Assembly (NCBI GenBank): GCA_910588505.1
Contig: CAJUPQ010000101.1
Span: 1-10,206 of the forward strand
Source of the DNA: an uncultured Hungatella sp.
GTDB taxonomy: Bacteria > Bacillota > Clostridia > Lachnospirales > Lachnospiraceae
DNA: 10,206 nucleotides
Reading direction: 5' to 3'
Below, one piece after another: positions 1 to 5,746 of the stretch. The number at the start of each line of letters is the position of its first letter. Within the stretch, counting starts at the first letter, position 1. The position numbers were made by a program, and so were the translations under genes. The notes under the pieces were generated by a model that saw only the letters and a program-made list of their open reading frames with translations, made no database searches and had not been told where the DNA came from.

Positions 1-216
1 TCCACGTACGCCTCATAAATTTATGCATATCCGACAAAAATCATCTCACAAAATCAGGCACAAAGAGACTCCGAGAGTACATATTTTTCTCCGGGTGGCC
101 TGTTTTTAAAATTCCATATGGAAAGCCGGACTGGACCATCCTTCCCTTCTCTGTCTGGCATCACGACTGCCCTCGCCCCCTTGCTCACTCAATAATACAT
201 TTTCCTTAAAAAACCC

Positions 217-247
217 TTGACTATATAGCTGCTATATGGTGTTTAAT
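217..247 (+). promoter_or_regulatory. Promoter-like -35 with 7-bp inverted repeat
   Basis: TTGACT (217-222) is followed directly by the perfect inverted repeat ATATAGC-T-GCTATAT (223-237). A weak -10 candidate, TTTAAT, lies at 242-247, but the spacing of 19 is long. An operator inside a promoter spacer is a common repressor arrangement, but no convincing gene follows, so this may be a relic. Confidence 0.2.
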
Positions 248-376
248 CTCCATCGGATGTTTTATGGAAACGATGAGGAAATCATCCTTCAGATTCTCCG
301 GGAACAGGTGGACAGGAACGGGTTCAGGTCAGGAAAGGGTGGGGAGATTAAGAAGCGGAATGTGTTTTGTCCCTGA
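236..376 (+). other. Doubtful 46-residue reading frame after an orphan palindrome
   Basis: An ATG-started frame of 46 codons ends in TGA. It contains a plausible amphipathic stretch (DEEIILQILREQVDRNG) but no Shine-Dalgarno site before either ATG (236 or 257), and the C-terminal half is low-quality basic sequence. It lies just after a promoter-like TTGACT and a perfect 7-bp palindrome. It could be a gene remnant or chance; I do not recognise a family. The rest of 1-449 shows no supportable gene on either strand. Confidence 0.12.
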
Positions 377-419
377 GGCACCAGGTGATTCCCCTTTATT
401 ATGAAAAGGTTGTGGCATT

Positions 420-447
420 AAAAAAAGTGCTTGAATCAAGCACTTTT
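420..447 (-). terminator. Intrinsic terminator of tRNA-Leu
   Basis: On the minus strand an 11-bp perfect stem (AAAAGTGCTTG / CAAGCACTTTT, 447-437 and 433-423) closes a 3-nt loop and runs into a T tract. It begins three bases after the tRNA 3' end, so it ends a monocistronic tRNA transcript. Confidence 0.85.
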
Positions 448-449
448 CA

Positions 450-529
450 TGCGGATAACAGGAATCGAACCTGCACGGTCTCCCACCAGAACCTAAATCT
501 GGCGCGTCTGCCAATTCCGCCATATCCGC
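450..529 (-). tRNA. tRNA-Leu (anticodon UAG)
   Basis: On the minus strand an 80-nt cloverleaf can be drawn by hand. The 7-bp acceptor stem is GCGGATA / TATCCGC with discriminator A. The anticodon stem CCAGA/TCTGG holds loop TTTAGGT, so the anticodon is TAG. An 11-nt class II variable region and a T arm with TTCGAAT follow. CCA is not encoded. The leucine identity follows from the UAG anticodon together with the enlarged variable arm. It has its own promoter upstream and terminator downstream, so it is a single-gene unit. Confidence 0.95.
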
Positions 530-548
530 AGATTTGAAACTACTGAAT

Positions 549-577
549 ATTGTATCAAAGGCGTTTGTATTTGTCAA
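549..577 (-). promoter_or_regulatory. Strong sigma-A promoter for tRNA-Leu
   Basis: On the minus strand a perfect -35 TTGACA (577-572), a 17-bp spacer and -10 TACAAT (554-549) place the start site about 12 bases before the tRNA 5' end. This is near-consensus, as expected for a stable RNA. Confidence 0.88.
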
Positions 578-669
578 TACAGAACCTGCGTCATCGGTGA
601 TAAGTACACGGGTCATAAGCATAATTGGCAGATGAACAGATCAACAGGTTGCCAGTTCAGCTCCCATAA

Positions 670-710
670 CCGATATAACCGTTGCGAAGCCTCTTGAACG
701 GTTATATCGG
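670..710 (-). terminator. Hairpin spanning the lacI stop codon
   Basis: A perfect 14-bp inverted repeat (670-683 and 697-710) flanks a 13-nt loop. The upstream arm on the minus strand contains the last codons and the TAA of the LacI-family gene. No T tract follows, so it is either a weak terminator of the sugar operon or an mRNA 3'-end stabiliser. It shares the octamer ACCGATAT with the operator region at the operon promoter, so an auxiliary repressor site cannot be excluded. Confidence 0.5.
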
Positions 711-1730
711 TCTGGTAGATTGTCCCACCATAAGCTCTCCCCGAAATACATTCTGTCGGTTTGGGGCTTTACTGTGGATCATGTCAAAGAGAAGGTTTGT
801 GGTAGCCAGAGCCATCTCCTCTACCGGCTGACGTATGGTAGTGATGGTCGGGTTATAGTAGCGGGCAATGTCTAAACCGTCAAAACCGGCGATGGAGTAA
901 TCCTCCGGCACGGATCTTCCGGCGTCGAACACTGCCTTGCAGGCGCCGATGGCCACGCTGTCCGACACGGCAAAGAGAGCGGTAAGATCCAGGTCCGAAT
1001 CCATCACCCTCTGCATTTGGCGGTATCCGTTGCCCATGGTGTAGCACTCAATGTCCTCGTCGCTGTAAAAGATCCACCTGGGGTCAGGGGGGATGTTGTG
1101 GTCTAAAAGGGCCTTGCGGTATCCTAAGAGCCTGAGCCTTCCGATGCTCTCATCATCGGGGGTGGCGGCCAGGATGCCGATCTTCTTATGACCTTGGACG
1201 CAGAGATAGCTGACCATCTTATAGCTCTCCGCCATGTCGTCCACAGATATACTGGAGAATTGATCCTGGTCCATCTGCTCTGTGGAGGCGATGGTAGACA
1301 GGACAAAAGGGATATCCAGCTGCTTTAACTTTTCCTGGCTGTGGGAAAAACATCCTCCCAGGAAGATAATGCCCTTGGGTTTTTTCTCCTTTATCACTTC
1401 CATGGCCGCGTCCACCTCATTTTCCCCGCTGTCAACCCGGTGCAGAAGGAAGGAATACCGTCGGTTCTGGATCTCCTCGCCGAAAATTTTTATCATAGTG
1501 CTGAAAAATGGATTGTCAATGCCTTTGATAAAGACCACAATGGTTCTGGAAACCGACCGTTTCAGGTTTCTCGCGCTGTTGTTGGGGATGTAATTGTGTT
1601 CCCGGATAATCTGAAGGATCATATTTTTTGTCTCCTCATTGATATCCGGGTGATTGTTGATGGCCCTGGACACGGTGCTGACGCCTACACCGCAGATCCT
1701 GGCCACATCTTTGATGGTAATACTATCCAT
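702..1730 (-). CDS. LacI/GalR-family transcriptional repressor
   Basis: A complete 342-residue protein, the usual LacI-family length. Residues 4-24 form the N-terminal helix-turn-helix (IKDVARICGVGVSTVSRAIN). The hinge helix is near 50-58 (PNNSARNLKR), where family members contact the minor groove at a central CG. Residues 61-342 are a periplasmic-binding-like effector domain that starts TIVVFIKGIDNPFF and ends with the typical AGFDGLDIARYYNPTITTIR and GQSTRP segments. The ATG has AAAGGA 8 bases upstream and lies 13 nt after the permease stop, so it is the last gene of the sugar-import operon. Inference: it represses that operon through the GGTAACGTTACC palindrome at its promoter and is released by a sugar. 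The effector cannot be read from the sequence. Confidence 0.95.
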   Translation of the reverse strand: MDSITIKDVARICGVGVSTVSRAINNHPDINEETKNMILQIIREHNYIPNNSARNLKRSVSRTIVVFIKGIDNPFFSTMIKIFGEEIQNRRYSFLLHRVDSGENEVDAAMEVIKEKKPKGIIFLGGCFSHSQEKLKQLDIPFVLSTIASTEQMDQDQFSSISVDDMAESYKMVSYLCVQGHKKIGILAATPDDESIGRLRLLGYRKALLDHNIPPDPRWIFYSDEDIECYTMGNGYRQMQRVMDSDLDLTALFAVSDSVAIGACKAVFDAGRSVPEDYSIAGFDGLDIARYYNPTITTIRQPVEEMALATTNLLFDMIHSKAPNRQNVFRGELMVGQSTRPI

Positions 1731-1743
1731 GTAATAAGTCCTT

Positions 1744-2583
1744 TCAGCCTTTTACTGCTCCGGCAACCACGCCTTCGATGATGTACTTCTGGCAGAAAAG
1801 GTAAAATATGATGATGGGGATAATGGCAAGAACCAGCACGCCCATCATGGCGCCCATGTCAATGGAGCCGTAGCCGCCCCGCAGATACTGGATGGCGATA
1901 GATACGGTTTTAAACTGCTTCATGTCCAGGTTTAAGTAGGGCAGCAGGTAATCGTTCCAGATCCACATGGTCTGGAGAATGGCCACAGTGACACAGGTAG
2001 GCTTCATGATGGGAAGCACCACGTCAAAAAAGGTGTGGATAGGCGTACAGCCGTCGATCATGGCAGCCTCCTCGATCTCCAGGGGAATGGACTTTACAAA
2101 GCCCGTAAACATAAACACCGAAAGTCCGGCCCCGAATCCCAGATACACGATGATAAGCCCCCACGGCGTGTTCAGCTTTAACATGTTCACGATCTTTGAC
2201 AGGGGGAACATGACCATCTGGAAGGGTACGATCATGGAAAACAGGCAAAGATAGTAAAAGATGCTTGTAAACGTGTTCTTCACCCGCACGATGTACCAGG
2301 CGCACATGGAGGTACACAGAAGGATCACGGCCACTGAGCCTACGGTGATAAACAGGGTCCACCCAAAAGCCTCAAAGAACCCGGTTTTTTCGATGCCGTT
2401 AATATAGTTCTCCAGACCTACAAACATCTTATCCGTGGGGATGGCAAAGGGCCTGCGGCTGATGTACGCTTTTTTCTTAAAAGAATTAAGGACCACCAGG
2501 GCGATGGGGCAGAGCCACAACACGGAAAGCAGGGAGAAAAATATGGTCATAGCTGTATTTTGCGCTGCGTTCTTTTTACCCAT
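1744..2583 (-). CDS. CUT1 sugar ABC permease, MalG/AraQ type
   Basis: A 279-residue inner-membrane permease with about six hydrophobic segments, the normal size for the MalG-like half of a carbohydrate importer. The EAA loop that docks the ATPase is clear at about 171-194 (EEAAMIDGCTPIHTFF followed by LPIMKP). The start overlaps the stop of the upstream permease by one base (TAATG), indicating translational coupling and a 1:1 heterodimer. The family takes sugars from a lipid-anchored binding protein and moves them into the cytoplasm. No nucleotide-binding subunit is encoded in the operon, so a shared MsmK/UgpC-type ATPase from elsewhere is expected. The substrate is unknown. Confidence 0.95.
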   Translation of the reverse strand: MGKKNAAQNTAMTIFFSLLSVLWLCPIALVVLNSFKKKAYISRRPFAIPTDKMFVGLENYINGIEKTGFFEAFGWTLFITVGSVAVILLCTSMCAWYIVRVKNTFTSIFYYLCLFSMIVPFQMVMFPLSKIVNMLKLNTPWGLIIVYLGFGAGLSVFMFTGFVKSIPLEIEEAAMIDGCTPIHTFFDVVLPIMKPTCVTVAILQTMWIWNDYLLPYLNLDMKQFKTVSIAIQYLRGGYGSIDMGAMMGVLVLAIIPIIIFYLFCQKYIIEGVVAGAVKG

Positions 2584-3425
2584 TACTGTTCAATCTCCTT
2601 TCTTCTGGTGAGGACATTCTGCGTCACGGCGATAATGCCCACAAGGATGAAAAATACCACGGCTTTGGCCTGGCCCACGCCCTCCCAGCCGGCCCGGCCG
2701 TAGAAGGTGGAAAAGATGTTTAAGGCCAAAAGCTCCGACATGTTGGAAGGTTCTCCGTTGGTCAGGGCCAGGTTCTGGTCAAACAGTTTGAAGCTGTTGG
2801 TCAGGGTCAAAAAGGTGCAGATGGTGATGGAGGGCATGACCATGGGCAGAGTTACATTTTTCAGGATCTGCCAGTTGGTGGCCCCGTCGATCTTGGCCGC
2901 CTCCACCAGATCGCCGGGAACATTCTGTATTCCGGCGATGTAGATGATCATCATGTACCCGATCTGCTGCCAGCACATAAGGATCACCAGCCCCCAGAAG
3001 CCATACACCGAGGAGTAGGTCAGAGTACGCTCCACCTGCAGAAGGATACCGTTTAAAAGCAGACTCCACACGTATCCAAGGATGATGCCTCCGATTAAGT
3101 TGGGCATGAAAAACACGGTTCTGAACAGGTTGGTGCCTTTGATCTTTCTGGTCAGCAGAAGGGCGATGGCAAAGGCGAAAAAGTTGATGAACACCACGGT
3201 GACAATGGTAAACAGGGAGGTGTACCACAGCGCGTGGACAAACGTGCCGTCGGTGAGAATCTTGGTGTAATTGCTAAAGCCGATAAAGGTGGCGTCATTG
3301 ATGGTGGTGAACTTGCAGAAGGACAGCCACACGCCTACCAGAAACGGAGCGATAAACCCCATGGTAAATGCCAGAAGGGTAGGCAGGACGAAAATTGGAA
3401 AGTACCGTTTGATTGCTTTGTCCAT
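2583..3425 (-). CDS. CUT1 sugar ABC permease, MalF/UgpA type
   Basis: A 280-residue polytopic membrane protein and partner of the following MalG-like permease. Hydrophobic segments begin at about residue 10, and the EAA motif lies at about 175-194 (EAAKIDGATNWQILKNVTLP). The short N terminus and six-helix layout match the UgpA/AraP-like branch rather than the longer enterobacterial MalF. The ATG follows a purine-rich ribosome site (GGAAAGGAAG). It is separated from the binding-protein gene by an 87-nt gap carrying a hairpin, which probably lowers expression of the permeases relative to the binding protein. Confidence 0.94.
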   Translation of the reverse strand: MDKAIKRYFPIFVLPTLLAFTMGFIAPFLVGVWLSFCKFTTINDATFIGFSNYTKILTDGTFVHALWYTSLFTIVTVVFINFFAFAIALLLTRKIKGTNLFRTVFFMPNLIGGIILGYVWSLLLNGILLQVERTLTYSSVYGFWGLVILMCWQQIGYMMIIYIAGIQNVPGDLVEAAKIDGATNWQILKNVTLPMVMPSITICTFLTLTNSFKLFDQNLALTNGEPSNMSELLALNIFSTFYGRAGWEGVGQAKAVVFFILVGIIAVTQNVLTRRKEIEQ

Positions 3426-3456
3426 AGATTTTTCTTCCTTTCCGGGGATAATGGAA

Positions 3457-3484
3457 ATGGGGCAGACCTAAGCTTCTGCCCCAT
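3457..3484 (-). terminator. Intercistronic hairpin, likely attenuator or mRNA stabiliser
   Basis: A perfect 10-bp inverted repeat, ATGGGGCAGA / TCTGCCCCAT, has an 8-nt loop and lies between the binding-protein stop and the first permease. The bases that follow on the minus strand (TTCCATTATCC) are not a real T tract. It therefore fits partial termination or 3' protection of the binding-protein message, a familiar way of making more binding protein than permease. Confidence 0.65.
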
Positions 3485-3512
3485 GAGTTGTTATAAGGAG
3501 ATGATTCCGCTT

Positions 3513-4937
3513 TTAGTTGTTGGCTGCCTGGTACTCTGTGGCCCAGCCGTCCACAAACGCGGTCACTACGGCATCCCAGCTGCCAGTACCCTGAGCATAC
3601 TCAAGCATAGCGCTTCCAAGCTGATTCTTCCACTCCTCAGAGGGCATGGTGGTAAAGTTCCATGATACGGAAACCGTGCCTTTCTTTACATATTCGTCAG
3701 CAATGGCTACCAGCGGGTTGGCCGGCAGATACTCTTCGGTGAAGGTGGAGAATGGAGTCACAAAGCCCATCTCCTTGGCAAGTCCGTTCTTTCCGGCATC
3801 GCTCTCCACAACCCACTGAAGGAAATCAAGGGTAGCCTGGATGTTGGCTTCGGAGGCCTTGCTGTTGACGCACCAGTAGTTCTCGGAACCGGTACACAGC
3901 CCCTGATTCGCCTCCTTGTCAGCTCCGATGAAGATGGGAAGCATGCCAAGATCCTCGTCCGCTACCTCGTTGTCCTTGATGTCATTGTAAGCCCAGGTTC
4001 CGTTCTGATAGAAGACAGCCTCGCCGAGAGCAAACTCAGAGGCAGAGTCCTCCCCGGTCTTGCCGGACAGAAGGGTGGGAGCGCAGGTGGAGTCAGTGAT
4101 ATACAGATCAAAGATCTGCTTGAAGTTGTCAAGGTAGGTTCCCTTCACCGCGTCTGTGGAGGTGATGCCGTCTGCCAGGTACTCATAGTACAGAGGCAGG
4201 TTAGCAAGGTGAGTCTTGAATCTCCAGTCGGAGGAGGCGTCAAAGCCTGCGGAGGTAAATGCCCCGGCAATCCCCAGGTCGTCTTTCTTAGCCTGGATGT
4301 CGTCGGCAACTTTCTTTAAGGTGGCGAAATCTTTGATGTCGTCCGCGGAGGTGATGACTGCGCCGTCCATGTTAATATAGTCGTTTAACAGCTTCTTGTT
4401 GTAGATCAGGCCGTAGGTCTCGATAACATAAGCAATGCCTTTTACGGATCCGTCGTCGCCTATGAGGGCAAAGTCATCGCTGGACAGGTCTTTGTAGACA
4501 GCAGAGTCTTTTAAATCGTAGCAGTAATCTTTCCAGGAAGCTAAGCCTACCGGTCCGTTTACCTGGAACAGGGTGGGAGCTTCGGACTTGGCCATCTCGG
4601 ATTTCAGCGTCTGCTCGTAAGTGCCGGAGGCTGCGGTTACCACGGTTACAGGAACGCCGGTCTCCTTGGTGTAAGTCTCTGCCAGAGCTACCCACTGGTC
4701 TGCCTGCTCCGGCTTAAAGTTCAGATAGTAAACAGCTCCTTCACCGGAAGCTGCCGGGGCCGGAGCGTCGCTGCCGCCTGCCGCGGCGGTAGTTGTGTCC
4801 GCGCCGGAGTCTGCCGCCGGGGCCGTTGTAGTGGGTTCTGCGCCCTGGTCCGCGGAACCGCCGCCGCATCCGGCCAGAGAACCCAATGCCATGGCTGCTG
4901 TCAGCCATAATGCCATCATTTTCTTCGTTTTCTTCAT
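3513..4937 (-). CDS. ABC transporter sugar-binding lipoprotein (family 1)
   Basis: A 474-residue extracellular solute-binding protein. A lipoprotein signal is plain: KK-rich start, hydrophobic core and lipobox LAGC with Cys24 as the lipidation and cleavage site. A low-complexity Ala/Thr/Gly/Asp tether of about 40 residues follows. From about residue 68 (AVYYLNFKPEQADQW) the sequence matches the COG1653-type CUT1 binding-protein fold, with features such as GIAYVIETYGLIYNKKLL, AVFYQNGTWAYND and a late aromatic-rich SVSWNFTTMP. A strong ribosome site (GGGAAGGA) precedes the ATG. As first gene of the operon it supplies the specificity of the importer. The substrate is probably a mono- or oligosaccharide but cannot be named. 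Confidence 0.95.
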   Translation of the reverse strand: MKKTKKMMALWLTAAMALGSLAGCGGGSADQGAEPTTTAPAADSGADTTTAAAGGSDAPAPAASGEGAVYYLNFKPEQADQWVALAETYTKETGVPVTVVTAASGTYEQTLKSEMAKSEAPTLFQVNGPVGLASWKDYCYDLKDSAVYKDLSSDDFALIGDDGSVKGIAYVIETYGLIYNKKLLNDYINMDGAVITSADDIKDFATLKKVADDIQAKKDDLGIAGAFTSAGFDASSDWRFKTHLANLPLYYEYLADGITSTDAVKGTYLDNFKQIFDLYITDSTCAPTLLSGKTGEDSASEFALGEAVFYQNGTWAYNDIKDNEVADEDLGMLPIFIGADKEANQGLCTGSENYWCVNSKASEANIQATLDFLQWVVESDAGKNGLAKEMGFVTPFSTFTEEYLPANPLVAIADEYVKKGTVSVSWNFTTMPSEEWKNQLGSAMLEYAQGTGSWDAVVTAFVDGWATEYQAANN

Positions 4938-5015
4938 AATAATTCCTTCCCTTCTTAAAATTTGCTAATACTGGTTGCGCAAGCAGGATTCGGCGAGCGG
5001 CGTCTGCGGTTTAAG

Positions 5016-5046
5016 TCAAAACCGAAATCAGCGATCATGGTTTTGA
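5016..5046 (-). repeat. 8-bp inverted repeat in binding-protein 5' UTR
   Basis: TCAAAACC (5016-5023) and GGTTTTGA (5039-5046) flank 15 bases. The repeat sits in the predicted untranslated leader of about 165 nt before the binding-protein gene. It could form a 5' hairpin in the mRNA. No known riboswitch pattern was recognised here. Confidence 0.35.
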
Positions 5047-5082
5047 GTTGGGACACTGTTTGGAACCGAACCCGGTAACGAT

Positions 5083-5100
5083 ATCGGTAACGTTACCAAT
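5083..5100. promoter_or_regulatory. LacI-type operator O1 for the sugar operon
   Basis: The perfect 12-bp palindrome GGTAACGTTACC (5086-5097), with a central CG, extends to 18 bp with one mismatched pair. It lies at about +8 to +19 of the predicted start, where a bound repressor would block transcription. The half-site CGGTAACG is repeated directly 12 bp away (5073-5080 and 5085-5092). A central-CG palindrome is the hallmark of LacI-family sites; assignment to the repressor encoded in this operon is inference. Confidence 0.7.
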
Positions 5101-5111
5101 CTTGTAATGTT

Positions 5112-5140
5112 AATATAGCACATTGACAGTGAGTATGCAA
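5112..5140 (-). promoter_or_regulatory. Promoter of the binding protein-permease-lacI operon
   Basis: On the minus strand, -35 TTGCAT (5140-5135), a 17-bp spacer and -10 TATATT (5117-5112), the latter preceded by TGC as an extended -10. The start would be near 5105, immediately before operator O1, leaving a leader of about 165 nt. Confidence 0.7.
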
Positions 5141-5214
5141 GCTGAAAAAATCAGAAATCATAATTTTGGTAATATTGTATGGATTGGAGAGGAAGATTTG
5201 AGCAAAATAACTAA

Positions 5215-5243
5215 TTGAAATTTGACAAAGACTTTTTTATAAT
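5215..5243 (+). promoter_or_regulatory. Promoter of the PTS-type operon
   Basis: TTGAAA (5215-5220), a 17-bp spacer and a perfect TATAAT (5238-5243) give a start near 5250. It is divergent from the sugar-import promoter, whose -35 lies 75 bp away. The RAT-like leader begins just downstream. Confidence 0.75.
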
Positions 5244-5250
5244 AGTTACA

Positions 5251-5268
5251 GTTACAAACGTTTGTTAC
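5251..5268. promoter_or_regulatory. LacI-type palindrome O2 at the PTS promoter
   Basis: The perfect 12-bp palindrome ACAAACGTTTGT (5254-5265) extends to 18 bp with one mismatched pair, at the same position as in O1. The shared core is AACGTT. It starts 8 bases after the -10, so a repressor could act here. It overlaps the RAT-like element, and part of the symmetry could be coincidental. It does not fit the usual cre consensus well. Confidence 0.45.
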
Positions 5269-5287
5269 TCTCCGGAGGCTTTTCCGT
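5258..5287 (+). promoter_or_regulatory. RAT-like antiterminator RNA element 1
   Basis: LicT/BglG ribonucleic antiterminators follow a pattern of outer pair, UUGUUA, upper stem-loop, GC, four bases, outer pair. This site has ACG-U-UUGUUA, upper stem CUC/GAG, GC, UUUU and C-CGU. Both stems differ from the classical GG/CC and CUG/CAG but keep pairing. It lies in the leader of an antiterminator-derived gene, the usual place for autoregulation, and overlaps the first arm of the following terminator. Confidence 0.5.
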
Positions 5288-5335
5288 AAAAATACAAGTT
5301 ATTTTGTGTTTTTCGCAGGGCGCTTCGGCTTTTTT
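5272..5335 (+). terminator. Leader terminator 1 (antitermination target)
   Basis: An outer stem CCGGAG / CTTCGG (one G-U; extendable by GC/GC past a bulged G) encloses an inner hairpin AAAAATACAA / TTGTGTTTTT (one G-U). It ends in CTTTTTTA. The 5' arm lies inside RAT element 1, so the two structures are mutually exclusive, as in BglG/LicT systems. The outer stem is imperfect, so confidence is moderate. Confidence 0.45.
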
Positions 5336-5364
5336 ATTGCCTTTTTGAAGGATAGGTACAGAAA

Positions 5365-5589
5365 ATGATTGTGGTGAAGAATATCAATAACAATGTGTCC
5401 CTGTGTCTGGACAGCAGCAATCTGCAGATGTATGAGACTATGCGGCAGGAATACAAAGCTGTGGCAGACTGTGTGGACAAGATCGGCGAGTATTATGAGT
5501 CAGTTACGTCGGCCGAGTTAAATGAAGAGGAAAAGCTCTATCTGATCCTGCACATTAATCGGGTGTGCAGCAAGGAATCGGAGTCATAG
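5365..5589 (+). pseudogene. BglG/LicT-family antiterminator reduced to 74 residues
   Basis: BglG/LicT proteins are about 280 residues long: an N-terminal CAT RNA-binding domain followed by two PTS-regulated domains (PRDs). Here residues 1-19 (MIVVKNINNNVSLCLDSSN) match the start of a CAT domain (compare LicT MKIAKVINNNV). From about residue 20 the sequence matches the last part of PRD2, including LNEEEKLYLILHINRV, as in the LicT ending. About 200 residues, the rest of CAT, all of PRD1 and the front of PRD2, are missing without a frameshift. The position, after one RAT-terminator leader and before another that precedes a PTS EIIBC gene, is that of bglG. It should not work as a normal antiterminator. 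A recently evolved small protein is possible but less likely. Confidence 0.8.
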
Positions 5590-5606
5590 GGAAATCAAAG
5601 GGAAAA

Positions 5607-5639
5607 GGGTTGTTATCCCGGCAGGACGGGAGCTTGACC
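5607..5639 (+). promoter_or_regulatory. RAT antiterminator RNA element 2
   Basis: GGG-UUGUUA is followed by a perfect 5-bp upper stem TCCCG / CGGGA around a 6-nt loop, then GC, UUGA and CC. This reproduces the LicT/BglG RAT layout (GG-n-UUGUUA-stem-GC-nnnn-CC). It lies between the antiterminator remnant and the EIIBC gene, and its last two bases are the first bases of the terminator arm CCTTCCC. An intact antiterminator plus substrate would let transcription reach the PTS gene. Confidence 0.7.
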
Positions 5640-5702
5640 TTCCCTGGAGACAAATGACATATGCCCGTGGATATGTCATTTGCCTTCGGGGAAGGCCTTT
5701 TT
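5638..5702 (+). terminator. Leader terminator 2 before EIIBC
   Basis: CCTTCCC (5638-5644) pairs with GGGAAGG (5689-5695) around a perfect inner hairpin (arms 5651-5662 and 5671-5682). Alternatively, a compact hairpin GCCTTC-GGG-GAAGGC (5682-5696) alone runs into CTTTTTG. Both end at the same T tract. The long form competes with RAT element 2 because the two share bases 5638-5639. Confidence 0.75.
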
Positions 5703-5730
5703 GTTTCAAATGCAATGAAAAATTAAGAAA

Positions 5731-5746
5731 AGGAGAATGTGAGATG
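5731..5746 (+). promoter_or_regulatory. Ribosome site deciding the EIIBC start
   Basis: AGGAG (5731-5735) stands 8 bases before ATG 5744. An in-frame ATG at 5654 lies inside the terminator hairpin with no ribosome site, so 5744 is the real start. The protein then begins MADNKQIAQ, as EIIB domains do. Confidence 0.85.

Noticed and set aside
13..24. CATAAATTTATG palindrome at the left edge
   Set aside because: Short, AT-rich and without a nearby promoter or gene; likely chance.
329..622. 97-residue minus-strand frame containing MAELADAPDLGSGGRPCRFDSC
   Set aside because: It is a translation across tRNA-Leu, a well-known artefact; the tRNA, its promoter and terminator explain the sequence.
450..701. 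tRNA-Leu as an integration site for a mobile element
   Set aside because: No integrase, no repeated tRNA 3' end and no phage-like gene is visible in the window.
5123..5151. Plus-strand TTGACA at 5123 as a promoter
   Set aside because: No acceptable -10 at 16-18 bp, whereas TTGAAA/TATAAT at 5215-5243 is near perfect.
5654..5743. N-terminal extension of the EIIBC frame from ATG 5654
   Set aside because: This ATG lies inside the leader terminator hairpin with no ribosome site; ATG 5744 has AGGAG at the right distance and begins a normal EIIB domain.
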